A stretch of 64,000 nucleotides of DNA from JBCCSZ01 sp039821145 (GCA_039821145.1 JBCBOS010000011.1:124001-188000); one strand, 5' to 3'; shown: positions 43,459-51,965, counted from the first letter of the stretch. A program made the numbers and translations. Notes: generated by a model from the letters alone, not told the origin.

Positions 43459-44262
43459 ATGTTTGACAAAAATACCTTTCAAGACAAAATCGCTTTGGTG
43501 ACGGGTGGCCGTTCTGGCATTGGCTTCCAGATCGCCAAAGATTTGTTGCAGCTGGGGGCAACCGTCGTCATTTGTTCCCGCAAGGAAGAACCACTGGCGA
43601 AGGCCCGCGAAGAGTTGAGTGCATTTGGAAGGGTGGATTCCTTGCCCTGTGACATTCGGCAGGAAGAAGCCATCGCGCAACTGGCAGATTTCATCGCCGA
43701 AAAATACCAGCGGCTCGACATCCTCATCAACAATGCTGGCGGACAATTCCCCAGCCTGGCCGAACACCTCAACAACAAGGGGTGGAATGCCGTCATCAAC
43801 AACAACCTCAATGGGACATTTTACATGACCCGCGACATGGCCAAGCGTTTTTTCATTCCGCAGAAAAGCGGCGTCATCGTCAACATCATCGCAGACATCC
43901 ACCGGGGCTTTCCTGGAATGATCCATACAGGAGCGGCACGTGCAGGCGTGGAAAATATGACGAAGACCCTTGCCCAGGAGTGGAGCGATCACAACATCCG
44001 CATCAATTGTGTGGCACCGGGGATCATCGAAAGTTCTGGTCTGAACAGTTATCCACCGCCCATCCTCAACATGTTTGAACAGGCCAAAAAAGCCATTCCG
44101 ATGGGACATTTCGGGAAGGTAGAGGATGTCTCCAACGCGGTCTGTTTTTTGGCCAGCCCTTTGGCTTCTTACATTTCGGGCGTCTCTCTATACGTGGACG
44201 GAGCACAGCATTTGAATTTTGACAAAATGGGACTGGCGAACGTCATCAAGTCCTTTATGTGA
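43459..44262 (+). CDS. Short-chain dehydrogenase/reductase of the enoyl/dienoyl-CoA reductase-like (PECR/DECR) group
   Basis: 267 residues from the ATG at 43459. The cofactor motif TGGRSGIG (15-22) and the NAG-type INNAGGQFPSLAEHL are SDR-typical. Instead of a YxxxK active site, the region reads GFPGMIHTGAARAGVENMTK, the arrangement characteristic of peroxisomal trans-2-enoyl-CoA and 2,4-dienoyl-CoA reductases, whose catalytic tyrosine lies elsewhere. It likely reduces an unsaturated acyl-CoA with NADPH. It is the first of three SDR genes after the TetR regulator. Confidence 0.88.
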   Translation: MFDKNTFQDKIALVTGGRSGIGFQIAKDLLQLGATVVICSRKEEPLAKAREELSAFGRVDSLPCDIRQEEAIAQLADFIAEKYQRLDILINNAGGQFPSLAEHLNNKGWNAVINNNLNGTFYMTRDMAKRFFIPQKSGVIVNIIADIHRGFPGMIHTGAARAGVENMTKTLAQEWSDHNIRINCVAPGIIESSGLNSYPPPILNMFEQAKKAIPMGHFGKVEDVSNAVCFLASPLASYISGVSLYVDGAQHLNFDKMGLANVIKSFM

Positions 44263-44350
44263 CATAACCCACCTGGCCGAAAGCAGTTTTGTCCAGGCGT
44301 TCATCATACAAACACCATCTGTTTACCCCTAAGATCAAATAAGCAAACCA

Positions 44351-45163
44351 ATGAAGGAAAAAACCATTTTCATCACAGGAGCGAGTCGAGGGATTGGCAA
44401 AGCCATTGCTTTGAGACTGGCAAAAGAAGGAGCCAACATCGCCATTGCTGCCAAGACCGTTGAGCCACATCCCAAATTGGAAGGCACCATACATACGGCT
44501 GCTGCCGAAATCGAAGAGGCCGGTGGCCGGGCCTTTCCCGTGCAGGTAGACATTCGGGACGAGGAGATGGTAAAGGCTGCTGTTGACAAAACAGTTGCTC
44601 ATTTTGGAGGCATTGATGTGTTGATCAACAATGCCAGTGCCATCAATCTGAGTCCCACTCTCTCCATGCCCATGAAGCGCTATGACCTCATTCACGACAT
44701 CAATGTCCGGGGTACCTTCATGGTGTCCAAATATTGCATTCCGCATTTGAAAAAGGGCAGCAATCCACACATTCTCATCCTCTCTCCTCCATTGAATATG
44801 GACCCCAGCTGGTTTGGTCGCCACCTTCCTTACACCATCAGCAAGTACGGCATGAGCATGATTGCGATGGGCCTGGCCGATGAGTTCAGAGAAGATGGCA
44901 TCGGTGTGAATGCGCTGTGGCCCAAGACGACCATTGCTACGGCAGCTGTGAACAATCTCTTGGGAGGGGAGAAATTGATGAAGTGCAGCCGAACACCACA
45001 GATTGTGGCAGACGCAGCCTATGCCGTGCTGTCCAAGCCATCGAGGGAGTGTACGGGCAATTTTTTCATAGATGAAGAGGTACTCCAAGCGGAAGGCGTG
45101 ACAGATTTTGATCAATATGCAGTGGATTTGAGCCAACCATTGATGCCAGACATTTTCATTTGA
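44351..45163 (+). CDS. HSDL2-like short-chain dehydrogenase
   Basis: 270 residues. TGASRGIG (about 9-16), INNASAINLSPTLSMPMKRY, HILILSPPLNMDPSWF and the catalytic YTISKYGMSM closely match hydroxysteroid dehydrogenase-like protein 2, including GVNALWPKTTIATAAVNNLL. HSDL2 proteins act on fatty-acyl or steroid-like substrates, though the physiological substrate is unclear. The gene follows the PECR-like SDR by 88 bp and is followed by a third SDR 9 bp later, suggesting a lipid-catabolism unit. Confidence 0.88.
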   Translation: MKEKTIFITGASRGIGKAIALRLAKEGANIAIAAKTVEPHPKLEGTIHTAAAEIEEAGGRAFPVQVDIRDEEMVKAAVDKTVAHFGGIDVLINNASAINLSPTLSMPMKRYDLIHDINVRGTFMVSKYCIPHLKKGSNPHILILSPPLNMDPSWFGRHLPYTISKYGMSMIAMGLADEFREDGIGVNALWPKTTIATAAVNNLLGGEKLMKCSRTPQIVADAAYAVLSKPSRECTGNFFIDEEVLQAEGVTDFDQYAVDLSQPLMPDIFI

Positions 45164-45172
45164 CAGCAGGCC

Positions 45173-45970
45173 ATGGGAGCGAAAAAAGTACTGATTACCG
45201 GGGGATCGGATGGTCTTGGATTTGAATTGTCCAAGCGCTTTGCCAGCGATGGCTACCAGCTGTATTGGGTAACGCTTTGGGAAGAAGAGGCGGTTGTAGC
45301 CAAAGATGCGTTGTCCAAATTGTTTCCCCAGACCAAGGTCGATTATCTCGTACAAGATTTGACTGAGGCAGATGGGGCCGAGAAAGTCCATGAGTGGGTG
45401 AAGGGCCAAGGGGAGCAGTTGGATGTATTGGTCAACAATGCGGGCATGGGGACTTTTGGATCGAGTCATTCCATTCCCATGGAAAAGGAGTTGCGCATGA
45501 TTGAGCTCAACGCTGTCAGTCTGTACAAAATGACCCGTCTTTTTTTGGAGGGCATGATGGAGAGAGATGCGGGTGTCATCATCAACATCAGTTCAAACTC
45601 TTCTTTGCAGCCAGTTCCGAAAATGGCGGCATATGCGGCTACCAAGGCGTTTGTCTCTCACTACAGCCAGGCCTTGGACGAGGAGTTGAGAGAGCTCCGG
45701 TCCAATGTCAGGGTGATCACGATTTGTCCGGCTGCATTTGGCGACACTCGATTTCGGGCGTTGGCGAATATGGATCGGGTCAAGACCTTTCGAGGCCTGA
45801 TGGCCACCTCCAAAAAGGAAGTGGCCAATGACATTTGGAAGGGGTTTCAGAGGGGCAAGGCCTTTCAGCTGTCGGGGATCAGGCTTCGTTTGTTGTATCC
45901 CTTCATCATTTTGTTGCCCCGCGCCATTACGCAGCGCATTGTCAAGTGGGAAGTATCGGAGTCTCAGTAA
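45173..45970 (+). CDS. SDR family oxidoreductase (DltE/YqjQ-like)
   Basis: 265 residues. TGGSDGLGFELSKRFASDGY is the cofactor-binding motif, VLVNNAGMGTFG the NAG motif, and YAATKAFVSHYSQALDEEL the YxxxK active site. The C-terminus has FIILLPRAITQRIVKW, a hydrophobic helix typical of short-chain dehydrogenases that associate with membranes. The substrate is unknown. It overlaps the convergent gldN gene by 7 bp and lies 9 bp after the HSDL2-like gene. Confidence 0.88.
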   Translation: MGAKKVLITGGSDGLGFELSKRFASDGYQLYWVTLWEEEAVVAKDALSKLFPQTKVDYLVQDLTEADGAEKVHEWVKGQGEQLDVLVNNAGMGTFGSSHSIPMEKELRMIELNAVSLYKMTRLFLEGMMERDAGVIINISSNSSLQPVPKMAAYAATKAFVSHYSQALDEELRELRSNVRVITICPAAFGDTRFRALANMDRVKTFRGLMATSKKEVANDIWKGFQRGKAFQLSGIRLRLLYPFIILLPRAITQRIVKWEVSESQ

Positions 45971-46785
45971 CTCCACAAGTCGTGCTCGTAGTTGAAGATT
46001 TCCTTTTTGATGTTGTCAGATTCCAGAAGCGCCTCTCTTCCGGTTGCATAGTCGGCGATGCGGCGGTCGTGTACATTGCTTTCCTTGACGATGTAGCTGT
46101 CGAAGAACCGCCGTTCCAGGTGGTCCTCCCAAGACAGGGCTGCGCCATCGTTGCCAGTAGTGAATACTCTTTGGTGGGCGAGGTATTCTCTGCAGTGGGG
46201 GTAGTAGATCCAAAACAGGGGTTTTTCATACCGAAAATTTCCATTGTCATCGACTACCTTTTTGATGGGGGCGATGCCCAGGATTCTCACCCGTAGGGTA
46301 GAGTAGCGGGTATCGAAAAACCAGACTTCTTTGATGCGGTACTTGACGATGTCTTCGGGATTGAGATCGTCTTCGACAAGTTCGTAAGTGATTTCATAGG
46401 TTTCGGGGTCCATGACTTGCACCGTATCGCTTTGACTGATTGTGGATGCCAACTCATCGGCAGGCATTTCGAAGGAAAACTTGTCGTCTTCGGGGCTGTA
46501 GGCTTTGATGGCCCCTTCCCGGATGCCTTCAATCAATACATTGACCAGCGGTGCTTCTGGGTAGCGGAAGGGGTGGTTCATGGTTTGGCGCGTGTCGATT
46601 TCTCGCCAGATGCGTTTTTCCCATAAAATATCGGCTTCTCTGATCGATGGATAGGGCAGTACCTGACGGTCTTTCAGGGTATATTTGGGGGCTACTTCGT
46701 CGAGTGGTTGGCTGTACAGCTGTGGTGTACTTATGCAACACACACAGATCAACAGGCAGGCAATGGATTGGCGCATCAACATCAT
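45964..46785 (-). CDS. gldN: Gliding motility / type 9 secretion protein GldN
   Basis: 273 residues with a signal peptide (about 1-25). Segments LPYPSIREADILWEKRIWRE, IDTRQTMNHPFRYPEAPLVN, IKEVWFFDTRYSTLRVRILG and LFWIYYPHCREYLAHQRVF are the conserved GldN/GldO core. GldN forms periplasmic rings with GldK in the type 9 secretion system, which exports proteins and supports gliding. The usual gldK-L-M neighbours are absent here, so it is an orphan or a GldO-type paralogue. It is convergent with the third SDR gene. Confidence 0.92.
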   Translation of the reverse strand: MMLMRQSIACLLICVCCISTPQLYSQPLDEVAPKYTLKDRQVLPYPSIREADILWEKRIWREIDTRQTMNHPFRYPEAPLVNVLIEGIREGAIKAYSPEDDKFSFEMPADELASTISQSDTVQVMDPETYEITYELVEDDLNPEDIVKYRIKEVWFFDTRYSTLRVRILGIAPIKKVVDDNGNFRYEKPLFWIYYPHCREYLAHQRVFTTGNDGAALSWEDHLERRFFDSYIVKESNVHDRRIADYATGREALLESDNIKKEIFNYEHDLWSY

Positions 46786-47089
46786 GACAAATCAATTTGA
46801 GAAGGGCTTTCCCTTCGTGAATGAAATTTGAGTGGCAGTGACTACTTGTCCAGCTCGTATGATTGAAGTAGATGTCTTGCGTCCTGTGCGATTTGAAGTG
46901 ATGGGAATTTTGTGAAAATCTTCTGTATAACGGCTGCTTGGTGGCCAAAATTATGGGGAGCTTGGGAAAATTTGCTGCTTCAAGGAGTTGTGGAATGAAT
47001 TGAAAAGCTCCGGTCACTCAAGTGAACCGGAGCTTTTGCTTTTGCACCAATGGATGTGGGTGTTGGCTGATGCGAAATGTGCTCAGCGA
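46786..47089. other. 304-bp intergenic region between gldN and the histone-like gene
   Basis: No supported gene. It holds the stem-loop at 47003-47037 and a smaller hairpin GAAGGG/CCCTTC near 46800. The rest is unremarkable. Confidence 0.5.
47003..47037 (-). terminator. Stem-loop downstream of the histone-like gene
   Basis: AAAAGCTCCGGT (47003-47014) pairs perfectly with ACCGGAGCTTTT (47026-47037) around an 11-nt loop that can pair further. On the minus strand it lies about 50 bp after the histone-like stop, and the stem ends in T residues. It is a likely intrinsic terminator, possibly bidirectional. Confidence 0.6.
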
Positions 47090-48652
47090 TTACTTTTTGG
47101 TGTTTCTAGTGGTTTTGCGTTTTGCCGTTTTTCTAGTTGGTGTTGCTTTGGCAGTTGTTGCCTTGCGAGTTGTGGTCTTCTTTATTGGCGTCGCCTTAGC
47201 AGTCGTTGTTTTGCGAGTTGTTGTTTTTCTAGTCGGCGTTGCTTTGGCGGTTGTTGCCTTGCGAGTTGTGGTCTTCTTTGTTGGCGTCGCCTTAGCAGTC
47301 GTTGTTTTGCGAGTTGTGGTTTTTCTAGTCGGTGTTGCTTTGGCGGTCGTTGTTTTGCGAGTTGTTGTTTTTCTAGTTGGCGTTGCCTTGGCGGTTGTTG
47401 CCTTTCGAGTTGTCGTCTTCTTGGTTGGTGTTGCTTTAGCGGTTGTTGTCTTGCGGGTTGTCGTTTTTCTAGTCGGCGTTGCTTTGGCAGTTGTTGTTTT
47501 ACGAGTTGTCGTCTTTTTCGTAGGCGTTGCCTTGGCGGTCGTTGTTTTACGAGTTGTTGTCTTTTTGGTCGGAATTACTTTAGCGGTTGTCGTCTTACGG
47601 GTTGTCGTTTTTCTAGTTGGCGTTGCTTTGGCAGTTGTCGTTTTACGAGTTGTTGTCTTCTTGGTCGGCGTTGCTTTGGCGGTCGTTGTCTTGCGAGTTG
47701 TCGTTTTTCTAGTTGGCGTTGCTTTGGCAGTTGTTGCCTTTCGAGTTGTCGTCTTCTTGGTTGGTGTTGCTTTAGCGGTTGTTGTCTTGCGGGTTGTCGT
47801 TTTTCTAGTCGGCGTTGCTTTAGCGGTTGTCGTCTTACGGGTTGTCGTTTTTCTAGTCGGTGTTGCTTTGGCAGTTGTTGCCTTGCGAGTTGCAGTCCTC
47901 TTTGTGGGCGTTGCTTTGGCAGTTGTCGTTTTGCGAGTTGTTGTCTTCTTAGTCGGAGTTACCTTAACAGTTGTCGTTTTACGAGTTGTCGTCTTCTTTG
48001 TGGGCGTTACTTTAGCGGTCGTTGTTTTGCGAGTTGTGGTTTTTCTAGTCGGCGTTGCCTTAGCGGTCGTTGTTTTGCGAGTTGTGGTTTTTCTAGTCGG
48101 CGTTGCCTTAGCGGTCGTTGTTTTGCGAGTTGTGGTTTTTCTAGTCGGTGTTGCCTTAGCGGTCGTTGTTTTGCGAGTTGTGGTTTTTCTAGTCGGTGTT
48201 GCCTTGGCGGTCGTTGTTTTACGAGTTGTCGTCTTTTTGGTCGGTGTTGCTTTGGCAGTCGTTGTTTTACGAGTTGTTGTCTTTTTGGTCGGCGTTGCCT
48301 TGGCGGTCGTTGTTTTACGAGTTGTCGTCTTTTTGGTCGGTGTTGCCTTAGCGGTCGTTGTTTTGCGAGTTGTCGTCTTCTTAGTCGGTGTTACCTTGGC
48401 AGTCGTTGTTTTGCGAGCCGTGGTCTTTTTGGTGCTGGTAGTTGTCGTTTTGCTGGTAGTAGGTTTTCTGGTAGAGGTTCTTTTGACAGTAGCAGTACTG
48501 GCAGTTTTCTTTGTCACCGTGGTTGTTCTCTTCTTAGAGACCGTCTTTTTTGTGCTGGACGCAGCTTTGGTTTTTGCTGCTTTGTCCGTTGCCTTTCCGG
48601 CGCTTACCGTTTTTTTGGTCGCCGTTTTTTTACTTGTTCTTTTGACAGCCAT
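47090..48652 (-). CDS. Histone H1-like Lys/Thr/Arg-rich tandem-repeat protein
   Basis: 520 residues from the ATG at 48652 (MAVKRTSKKTATKKTVSAGK). Residues about 1-85 are an alanine, lysine and threonine-rich lead segment. Residues 86-517 are 27 tandem 16-residue units with consensus KATPTxKTTTRKTTTA, where x is K or R; a few units carry V, I or A variants. The protein is extremely basic and probably disordered, like eukaryotic H1 tails and bacterial AlgP/HC2-type nucleoid proteins, so DNA binding in the nucleoid is likely (inference). Two frames of about 550 codons on the opposite strand are by-products of the repeats. A stem-loop follows the gene. Confidence 0.85.
   Translation of the reverse strand: MAVKRTSKKTATKKTVSAGKATDKAAKTKAASSTKKTVSKKRTTTVTKKTASTATVKRTSTRKPTTSKTTTTSTKKTTARKTTTAKVTPTKKTTTRKTTTAKATPTKKTTTRKTTTAKATPTKKTTTRKTTTAKATPTKKTTTRKTTTAKATPTRKTTTRKTTTAKATPTRKTTTRKTTTAKATPTRKTTTRKTTTAKATPTRKTTTRKTTTAKVTPTKKTTTRKTTTVKVTPTKKTTTRKTTTAKATPTKRTATRKATTAKATPTRKTTTRKTTTAKATPTRKTTTRKTTTAKATPTKKTTTRKATTAKATPTRKTTTRKTTTAKATPTKKTTTRKTTTAKATPTRKTTTRKTTTAKVIPTKKTTTRKTTTAKATPTKKTTTRKTTTAKATPTRKTTTRKTTTAKATPTKKTTTRKATTAKATPTRKTTTRKTTTAKATPTRKTTTRKTTTAKATPTKKTTTRKATTAKATPTRKTTTRKTTTAKATPIKKTTTRKATTAKATPTRKTAKRKTTRNTKK
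47102..48397. repeat. 27 tandem 48-bp repeats inside the histone-like gene
   Basis: The array is 1296 bp, exactly 27 x 48. Units differ mainly at the K/R position (TTT/TTC versus TCT-type codons on the plus-strand text) and by silent changes. Identical blocks of adjacent units near 48010-48235 and recurring two- and three-unit patterns suggest expansion by slippage or unequal recombination. Confidence 0.9.
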
Positions 48653-49093
48653 TGTTCCCAAATGATTTTGTGAAAAAATAATACAATAGATATTAGACGA
48701 TTTTTTGATGTGAAGGATTCAGATCGACCGTCCTTTTTGAGAATTTCAATAATCATTCCCTTTTCCAATTGTCAATTCTGCAATGGTTGATGGACTCGCA
48801 CCGAATTTTTCACAATGGTCGAAGAGAAGTGGGGTGGAAGGATGAAAATGCAGTGCAAATTGTTGGTTGGGATCGAGGGAAGAAAAGGAGTTCTCTGGGG
48901 CAAATTGGACGCTGGGATAACGTTTACAAGTGCTAGAGGGTACTTTGTCAACCAAGAGGAGCAATTATTTCAGCAAGTGGGGTAATTTTTCTACATTACA
49001 TCAACAAGGTGTAAGCTAAGAAAGTAAAACTACCGCACCAAGATTTAATAGCGACGATACCCCGAAAATTACCAATTATTTTCTTTTACGATT
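48653..49093. other. 441-bp intergenic region between the histone-like and HNH genes
   Basis: Divergent region, AT-rich at both ends. A 72-codon minus-strand frame (48746-48964) has no family resemblance and lies in a typical intergenic stretch; I do not call it a gene. No clear -7 box was found. Confidence 0.45.
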
Positions 49094-49654
49094 ATGGATG
49101 ATCAACCGGTCAAACCGTATTGGAATGAAAAGTGGTTGGCAGTGTCTTTCAAAAAGGATACTTGCAAGACCCAATACGAAATTTCAAATTACGGACGAAT
49201 AAAAAGCATTCACCGGGTAAGCGGGAAAATGCGGTTGCTGAAAGGTTCTACCATAGAGCGTGGATTCAGAGTGCTCAACGTACGTCTGGAAGACAACAGT
49301 CGCGACTCTGTCATGGTACACCGATTTGTGGCCGAAAATTTCATCGCCAAACCCGATGAATCTCACAAGTATGTTCTTCACATCAATGGTGACAAGTCGA
49401 ACAATCGATGGACCAACCTCCGATGGATTACCCACGAAGAATGGGTCGAACACATGCTCAATACGCCCAAGCGAAAGGCCTCGGACAAAAATCGCCAATG
49501 GAAACTCAACGAATCTCAGGTCAAAATGATCAAGCGCATGCTGGCCAGAGGGAAAACCAAGGATACAACCATCGCCCGCAAGTTCAACATCTCAGTGACC
49601 CACGTAAGGCGAATTGCATCTGGAGAGAATTGGGGCAATGTGACGGCAGACTGA
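49094..49654 (+). CDS. NUMOD4-motif HNH endonuclease-like protein
   Basis: 186 residues. An N-terminal NUMOD4-type motif (WLAVSF and TQYEISNYGRIKSIHR) is followed by an HNH_3-like segment, VHRFVAENFIAKP and VLHINGDKSNNRWTNLRW. The C-terminal region (LNESQVKMIKRMLARGK, TIARKFNISVTHVRRIASGE) looks like a helix-turn-helix. This order is that of phage and mobile-intron homing endonucleases, but such genes are also chromosomal in many Bacteroidota, where a regulatory or degenerate role is possible. No intron, intein or phage gene is adjacent. Confidence 0.82.
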   Translation: MDDQPVKPYWNEKWLAVSFKKDTCKTQYEISNYGRIKSIHRVSGKMRLLKGSTIERGFRVLNVRLEDNSRDSVMVHRFVAENFIAKPDESHKYVLHINGDKSNNRWTNLRWITHEEWVEHMLNTPKRKASDKNRQWKLNESQVKMIKRMLARGKTKDTTIARKFNISVTHVRRIASGENWGNVTAD

Positions 49655-49931
49655 AGGAGAGTTGACCCACAACCTTGGCCTTTGGGCACAAAAAAAGGCC
49701 ATGCTTACTAGTTCCGCATAACCTTATCCTGTGCATGATCGGGTGGTGTTGTCCTTTCCCGATCACCCTGACACAATAATAGGCCTTAATTGTTAAGTAC
49801 AGGTGAATCGACTTTTAAGTCTTTGTTATTCCTCCCATCAAGTCCTTCAAAACAGCTCACTGACCTTGGAAAAAAGCCTTCGGATGGCTTTCGGCTTGGA
49901 AAAGTCCTATCTTGACCAAAATGATTGAGCT

Positions 49932-50585
49932 ATGACGACCGCTGTTACTGCCTCCGACCGGAGAAGATTGTTGGAAATTGGCTTGATTGCCCTGACTGGC
50001 CTGGGTAAATTTGTATTCATGGATTGGCTCAATTGGCGATTGCCCTACATCCTCACCGCCTGCCTGTTCTGGATGGGATACATTCTGTATCGCCGTCGGC
50101 AGTCCCCGAATATCCTTTCGCAATGGGGACTGAGCACCAATCGCTTTCAAAAAACTTTTCTTGAACTGCTTCCCTTGGCACTTCTGAGCACATTGGCCTT
50201 TGTCTTTTTGGGGGAATACTTGGAGACGAGTGTCCTCAACAGGAATGTCCTTCCGCTCTTGTTGGTCTATCCCTTGTGGGGCATCATTCAGCAGTTTTTG
50301 ATCATCGGTTTGATTGCCCAAAATCTACAACAGCTGGAGGCGGTGGACTTGTCCAAGGGATGGATTGTATTGATTGCCGCTCTTGTATTTGCCGTTGTCC
50401 ATTTTCCCTACCTTTTGTTGGTGGGAGGGACGTTTGTCCTGGCCTTGCTCTACACCTGGCTGTTTCTCAAAGGGCGCAATCTGGTGGTCATGGGCATTTA
50501 CCACGGTTGGCTGGGAGCCTTCTTTTTCTACACCCTATTGGGCAGAGACCCCTGGAATGAGGTCTTTGCTCAATGGATGGGATGA
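49932..50585 (+). CDS. CPBP/Abi-family intramembrane protein with substituted catalytic motif
   Basis: 217 residues with about six to seven hydrophobic helices. The CPBP family needs EExxxR, FxxxH and HxxxN/B motifs. Here the first reads WGIIQQFLIIGL, so both catalytic glutamates are glutamines; the second is present as FAVVH and the third as YHGWLGAFFF. The protein may be a non-catalytic relative or belong to a Bacteroidota subgroup with this QQ variant. It would sit in the inner membrane. The gene stands alone, divergent from the minus-strand M28 gene's 3' end. Confidence 0.78.
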   Translation: MTTAVTASDRRRLLEIGLIALTGLGKFVFMDWLNWRLPYILTACLFWMGYILYRRRQSPNILSQWGLSTNRFQKTFLELLPLALLSTLAFVFLGEYLETSVLNRNVLPLLLVYPLWGIIQQFLIIGLIAQNLQQLEAVDLSKGWIVLIAALVFAVVHFPYLLLVGGTFVLALLYTWLFLKGRNLVVMGIYHGWLGAFFFYTLLGRDPWNEVFAQWMG

Positions 50586-50591
50586 CTTTTG

Positions 50592-51965
50592 TCATCGGCG
50601 ACGGGGAATGAGTGTATTGGGAAAGACAATCATGCTTTCGTGTCCATTTTTGTCGACAGCCGCGACCCCAAACAGATAATTGTCGATGACAATTCCCTTC
50701 AGGGTAACGTCTACTTGTTTGCCAACATAACGAGAGTATTGCCACTGCGGCGAGGTGGTGTCGCGCCAATAGACTTTGTATCCAAGAATGTTTTCGTCAT
50801 CGGAGGCATCCCACTTCAGGCGAGTCGAGGGCTGCACAGCACCACCGATCATCAAGCCAGAGGGTTGGGAAGGGGCCCATGCCAAGGAGGCCAAGGTGAT
50901 GGCGTTGACCGCCGTGAGTTTGGCTGCATAGTCGAAGTTGACTCCTTCTATGACGTCTCCATATCGAATGCCATCTTCTGTCCGCAAATCCTGGTGCTGT
51001 CGTTGGTACTGTTCGTGGGTCTCCATGATGCGCACCCCAGGGAAGCCCGCATCGTTGAAGGGTTTGTGGTGACCGCCTCGCCCAAATCGATCCAATCTGT
51101 AGATCATCACCGCTTTGAGATTGGTCATGTATTCCGTGGTCATTCGGTGGACATATCTGGCCAGTTGTCGAGATGGGCCATCTACTTCGCCTCCGTAAAA
51201 TCGGCGCCAGATTCTCTTTTGCTCATCGTCATTTACCGGAGTGGGTTCTGAGAAGACCCGAAAGCTGCTGTTGTCAATCACGCCGTCGATGCCTTCGATG
51301 TTGCCGATCATGTCGTTGTTGAGAATGCCGCTGATCTCCCAATTTTCTGCCCGAGCCTTTTCTGCCAAATGTTTTCCCCCAAACAAGCCTTGCTCTTCGC
51401 CGGACAGCCCCACATAAGCAATGCTTCCCGCAAAGCGGTGCTTGCTCAAGACACGAGCGGCCTCCAACACACCTGCCATGCCAGAGGCATTGTCATTGGC
51501 ACCGGGCGAATCGCTGGTGTAATCCACCGGATCACTGACGCGAGAGTCGATGTCTCCACTCATCATGATGTAGCGATTGGGGTATTGACTTCCCCTTTGG
51601 ATGGCCACCACATTGACCACCCAAGTGTCTTTGACAATGCGTCGGTTGCTGCCCTTGGGGACAAGGGTACGTTGGTAAAACACTTCCAGGCACCCCCCAC
51701 AGGCATCGCTGATGCGGTCAAACTCCGCCTTGATCCAGCGCCGGGCAGCACCAATGCCACGTGTATCCGACAAAGTATCAGACAAGGTATGTCTGGTGCC
51801 AAAACTGACCAACTGTCGGATATCCTTTTCGATCCGATCTGGCGATACCTCATCGATGATCTGGTAAATGGTCATGTCTCTTTGAGGTGGGGCGGTTTCC
51901 TGGGCTTGTCCCTCTTTGACGATACCAGCAATCAACAGCAAGAAAATCCAAAAATGAGGCCTCAT
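50592..51965 (-). CDS. Secreted M28-family metallopeptidase with C-terminal Fn3-like domain
   Basis: 457 residues from the ATG at 51965 (MRPHFWIFLLLIAGIVKEGQ) with a signal peptide. The M28 core has DSPGANDNASGMAGVLEAAR, SGEEQGLFGG and ILNNDMIGN, which carry the usual Asp and Glu zinc ligands. The first ligand position, normally His, is Asp (SGDIDSR), as I recall in some related groups. A fibronectin type III-like domain occupies the last 90 residues (TRLKWDASDDENILGYKVYW). It is a zinc aminopeptidase-type enzyme acting outside the cytoplasm. Its ATG overlaps the DUF1080 stop (ATGA). Confidence 0.9.
   Translation of the reverse strand: MRPHFWIFLLLIAGIVKEGQAQETAPPQRDMTIYQIIDEVSPDRIEKDIRQLVSFGTRHTLSDTLSDTRGIGAARRWIKAEFDRISDACGGCLEVFYQRTLVPKGSNRRIVKDTWVVNVVAIQRGSQYPNRYIMMSGDIDSRVSDPVDYTSDSPGANDNASGMAGVLEAARVLSKHRFAGSIAYVGLSGEEQGLFGGKHLAEKARAENWEISGILNNDMIGNIEGIDGVIDNSSFRVFSEPTPVNDDEQKRIWRRFYGGEVDGPSRQLARYVHRMTTEYMTNLKAVMIYRLDRFGRGGHHKPFNDAGFPGVRIMETHEQYQRQHQDLRTEDGIRYGDVIEGVNFDYAAKLTAVNAITLASLAWAPSQPSGLMIGGAVQPSTRLKWDASDDENILGYKVYWRDTTSPQWQYSRYVGKQVDVTLKGIVIDNYLFGVAAVDKNGHESMIVFPNTLIPRRR

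Noticed and set aside
42874..45469. Two minus-strand frames of about 400 codons over the TetR and SDR genes
   Set aside because: They contradict three clear plus-strand genes with family motifs and show no domain.
46988..48673. Plus-strand open frames of 561 and 547 codons across the repeat region
   Set aside because: They run antisense to the histone-like gene in a 48-bp repeat array; low-complexity repeats without stops in a frame give long chance ORFs, and their Cys/Arg or Val/Leu-rich products match no family.
48746..48964. 72-codon minus-strand frame in the gap before the HNH gene
   Set aside because: It resembles no family and lies in an AT-rich divergent intergenic region.
49676..49701. 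TGGCCTTT/AAAGGCCA hairpin after the HNH gene as an intrinsic terminator
   Set aside because: The 8-bp stem is perfect but no T-run follows it, so the evidence is weak.
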